Shown piece by piece: positions 5,963-7,441 of a stretch of DNA of 7,441 nt (positions within the stretch are counted from its first letter, which is position 1; the number at the start of each line of letters is the position of its first letter). This DNA is from an uncultured Collinsella sp. (GTDB lineage Bacteria > Actinomycetota > Coriobacteriia > Coriobacteriales > Coriobacteriaceae). The notes under the pieces were generated by a model, which did no database searches, was not told where the DNA came from, and worked only from the letters and a program-made list of their open reading frames with translations. The stretch spans positions 1 to 7,441 of the forward strand of contig CALKBB010000256.1 in assembly GCA_937989795.1 (NCBI GenBank), given 5' to 3'. The translations under genes were made by a program, and so were the position numbers.

Positions 5963-5992
5963 TTTATACAGCCTGTGTACAACAGATATACT
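5963..5992 (+). promoter_or_regulatory. Probable sigma-70-type promoter of the GH13 gene
   Basis: The -10 candidate TATACT (5987-5992) differs from TATAAT at one base. An 18-bp spacer separates it from TTTATA (5963-5968), a weak -35 with four of six consensus positions. Transcription would begin near 5999 and give a leader of about 55 nt. The weak -35 would fit a promoter that depends on, or is blocked by, a regulator. Assignment rests on consensus match and position only. Confidence 0.5.
5965..5979. promoter_or_regulatory. Operator-like dyad overlapping the -35/spacer
   Basis: TATACAG-C-CTGTGTA is a 15-bp near-palindrome, six of seven arm positions pairing, that overlaps the -35 and spacer of the probable promoter. 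Outside it, GTTGT (5959-5963) and ACAAC (5979-5983) form another symmetric pair about a centre one base away. Placement suits a repressor site. The regulator is not in the window, and a LacI/MalR- or GntR-type protein would be a guess from the gene's function. Confidence 0.4.
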
Positions 5993-6012
5993 TTTATCCT
6001 GTGCGTAAAGCC

Positions 6013-6030
6013 CATGGCCCGCAGGCCGTG
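6013..6030 (+). other. Small hairpin in the GH13 leader
   Basis: CATGGCC (6013-6019) and GGCCGTG (6024-6030) pair over seven positions, one of them T-G, around the tetraloop CGCA. It ends 23 bases before the start codon, within the predicted leader. It may stabilise the 5' end of the mRNA; no function can be assigned. Confidence 0.4.
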
Positions 6031-6053
6031 ATTCTATTGAACTGGACCGTATT

Positions 6054-7441
6054 ATGAGATTGATTCACAACAGTCGTCTGCCGCAGTTTCGTACTCCGTT
6101 TGGCGCTGTGACCACTGGAACTTCTGTTTCGCTCTCGGTGATTTTGGAGGATGCCGACCCTAACCAGGCAACGCTTACCCTGCGTACCTGGGTCGATGAA
6201 ATCGGTGAGTCTCTGTATCCCATGACGCACGAGGGCGACGGCATATTTACTGCAGAGCTTGAGTGCACCGAGCCCTGTCTTATCTGGTACAGCTTTATCT
6301 GCAACATCGAGGGCCAGCCCGAGGTCCGCTTAGGCGCACCACAGGGTCGCACCGGTGGCGAGGGCGTAACTTACAACTACGCCGAGGTCCCGTCGTTCCA
6401 GATTACCGTCTACAAGCACCGCGAGAACCGTCCCACCTGGTACGAGCGCGGTATGGTCTACCAGATCTTCCCCGATCGCTACGCTCGCGACGAAAACTGG
6501 CGCGAGCGCACGCAGGCCGAAGTCGAAAAACCGCGCAACGGAATCCAGCGCCGCATGGTCGAGGACTGGAACGAGCCGCCCGTGTACGAGCGTGCCGAAG
6601 ACGGCTCCATCAAGACCTGGGATTTTTACGGCGGCTCGCTCAAGGGTATCCAAAATGACCTGCCCCGCATTGCCGAGCTAGGCTTTACGGCCATCTACCT
6701 CAACCCCATCTTTGAGGCCGCGAGCAACCACCGCTACGACACGGCCGATTACGCCAAGATCGACCCGATCCTGGGCACCGAGCAGGACTTTACGGAGCTG
6801 TGCGAGGCAGCCGAGAAGCTCGGCATTTCCATCATCCTGGATGGCGTCTTCAACCATACGGGCGATGACTCGATCTACTTTAACCGCTACGGCAACTATC
6901 CCGGTGTCGGTGCGTGGCAGAGCGAGGACTCGCCGTGGCGCGATGCGTTTTACTTCCATGAGGACGGTTCGTATGACTGCTGGTGGGGCGTGGGCAACAT
7001 GCCCGCCATCAACGAGAATTCCGAGCTGGTGCGCGAGAAGCTCCTGGGCAAGGACGGCGTGATTCGCAAATGGCTGCGCGCCGGTGCCCACGGCTGGCGA
7101 TTGGACGTGGCCGACGAGCTTTCCGATGACTTCCTGACCGAGATCAAAAAGGCCGTACTCGCCGAGAAGCCCGACGCGCTGCTGCTCGGCGAGGTCTGGG
7201 AAGATGCCTCCAACAAGATCAGCTACGGCCATCTGCGTCGCTACCTGCAAGGCTCCGAGCTCGACTCGGCCATGGATTACCCCTTCCGCGACATGGTCAT
7301 CGGCTTTTTGATGGGCTACAAGAACGCATATCAGGCTGCCGAGGACATCGAGACCCTGCGCGAGAACTACCCGAGCGAGGCATTGTCCTGCGCGCTCAAC
7401 CTGCTGTCGAGCCACGACCGCCCGCGTATCATCTCGGTGCT
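6054..7441 (+). CDS. GH13 alpha-glucan hydrolase, neopullulanase/cyclomaltodextrinase-like (3' end outside window)
   Basis: This is an alpha-amylase superfamily enzyme that probably cleaves alpha-1,4 links in maltodextrins, cyclodextrins or pullulan-type glucans. 462 residues are visible and the frame is still open at the window end. Residues 1 to about 125 (MRLIHNSRLPQFRTPFGAV...) look like a beta-rich N-terminal domain of the CBM34 kind found in GH13_20 enzymes. The TIM barrel begins at GMVYQIFPDRY near residue 134. Conserved regions are present: DGVFNH (263-268), GWRLDVAD with the nucleophile D351, GEVWED with the acid/base E380, and SSHDRPR with the stabilising Asp D455. MPAINEN takes the place of the MPKLN-type fifth region. 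After SHD the usual Thr is Arg. There is no signal peptide, so it is probably cytoplasmic and acts on imported or stored glucan. The only in-frame start after the stop at 6006 is the ATG at 6054; its ribosome site (CTGGACC) is weak. The exact substrate cannot be decided. Confidence 0.92.
   Translation, partial: MRLIHNSRLPQFRTPFGAVTTGTSVSLSVILEDADPNQATLTLRTWVDEIGESLYPMTHEGDGIFTAELECTEPCLIWYSFICNIEGQPEVRLGAPQGRTGGEGVTYNYAEVPSFQITVYKHRENRPTWYERGMVYQIFPDRYARDENWRERTQAEVEKPRNGIQRRMVEDWNEPPVYERAEDGSIKTWDFYGGSLKGIQNDLPRIAELGFTAIYLNPIFEAASNHRYDTADYAKIDPILGTEQDFTELCEAAEKLGISIILDGVFNHTGDDSIYFNRYGNYPGVGAWQSEDSPWRDAFYFHEDGSYDCWWGVGNMPAINENSELVREKLLGKDGVIRKWLRAGAHGWRLDVADELSDDFLTEIKKAVLAEKPDALLLGEVWEDASNKISYGHLRRYLQGSELDSAMDYPFRDMVIGFLMGYKNAYQAAEDIETLRENYPSEALSCALNLLSSHDRPRIISV

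Larger units (their letters stand above)
5847..6053. other. AT-rich intergenic control region upstream of the GH13 gene
   Basis: No convincing gene is present here. The region holds a perfect 10-bp palindrome TATCGCGATA (5895-5904), a short CCGTT/AACGG inverted repeat (5936-5940 and 5952-5956), a promoter-like sequence with an overlapping dyad (5959-5992) and a small leader hairpin (6013-6030). Together they suggest a regulated promoter region for the downstream glucan hydrolase. Confidence 0.6.

Noticed and set aside
6330..7415. Minus-strand open frames across the GH13 gene (107 and 245 residues)
   Set aside because: They are antisense to a plus-strand frame that contains all GH13 catalytic motifs, and they show no features of their own.

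Overview
The window is a high-GC, densely coding stretch that looks like a gut actinobacterium of the class Coriobacteriia, most like Collinsella. That assignment is inferred from GC content, codon choice (GCC, CGC, CTG, AAG dominant), the GlgC/GlgD pair and a Lys/Ala/Thr-rich protein tail of the kind common in Actinobacteria. It cannot be proved from the window alone.

Layout. Positions 1-841 hold the 3' part of glgP (glycogen phosphorylase). Then come glgC (950-2098, ADP-glucose pyrophosphorylase), glgD (2103-3230, its catalytically degenerate partner subunit) and glgA (3321-5621, glycogen synthase). All are on the + strand with short gaps and form a glgP-glgC-glgD-glgA cluster that ends in an intrinsic terminator at 5654-5682. 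A non-coding, AT-richer stretch follows (about 5690-6053). It holds a large inverted-repeat element (5715-5846), several smaller palindromes and a probable promoter with an operator-like dyad. The last gene (6054 to the window end) is the 5' two-thirds or more of a GH13 alpha-glucan hydrolase of the neopullulanase/cyclomaltodextrinase type.

Function. GlgC, probably with GlgD, makes ADP-glucose from glucose-1-phosphate and ATP. GlgA adds the glucose to alpha-1,4-glucan chains, and GlgP releases glucose-1-phosphate from them. The GH13 enzyme would trim alpha-glucans or maltodextrins. Synthesis and breakdown of a storage glucan are therefore encoded side by side. No branching enzyme (glgB) or debranching enzyme is visible.

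Two things stand out. (1) GlgA carries an in-frame C-terminal extension of about 275 residues. It begins acidic, Glu/Pro/Ala-rich, and becomes a Lys/Ala/Thr tail with repeated TTTRK(R)TT-AKK blocks, resembling histone H1-like or actinobacterial HU tails. I know of no such tail on the standard ~480-residue glycogen synthase. (2) The intergenic element at 5702-5846 has perfect 14-bp inverted arms, a nested inner stem and a minus-strand T-run. It could be a small RNA or a dispersed palindromic repeat.
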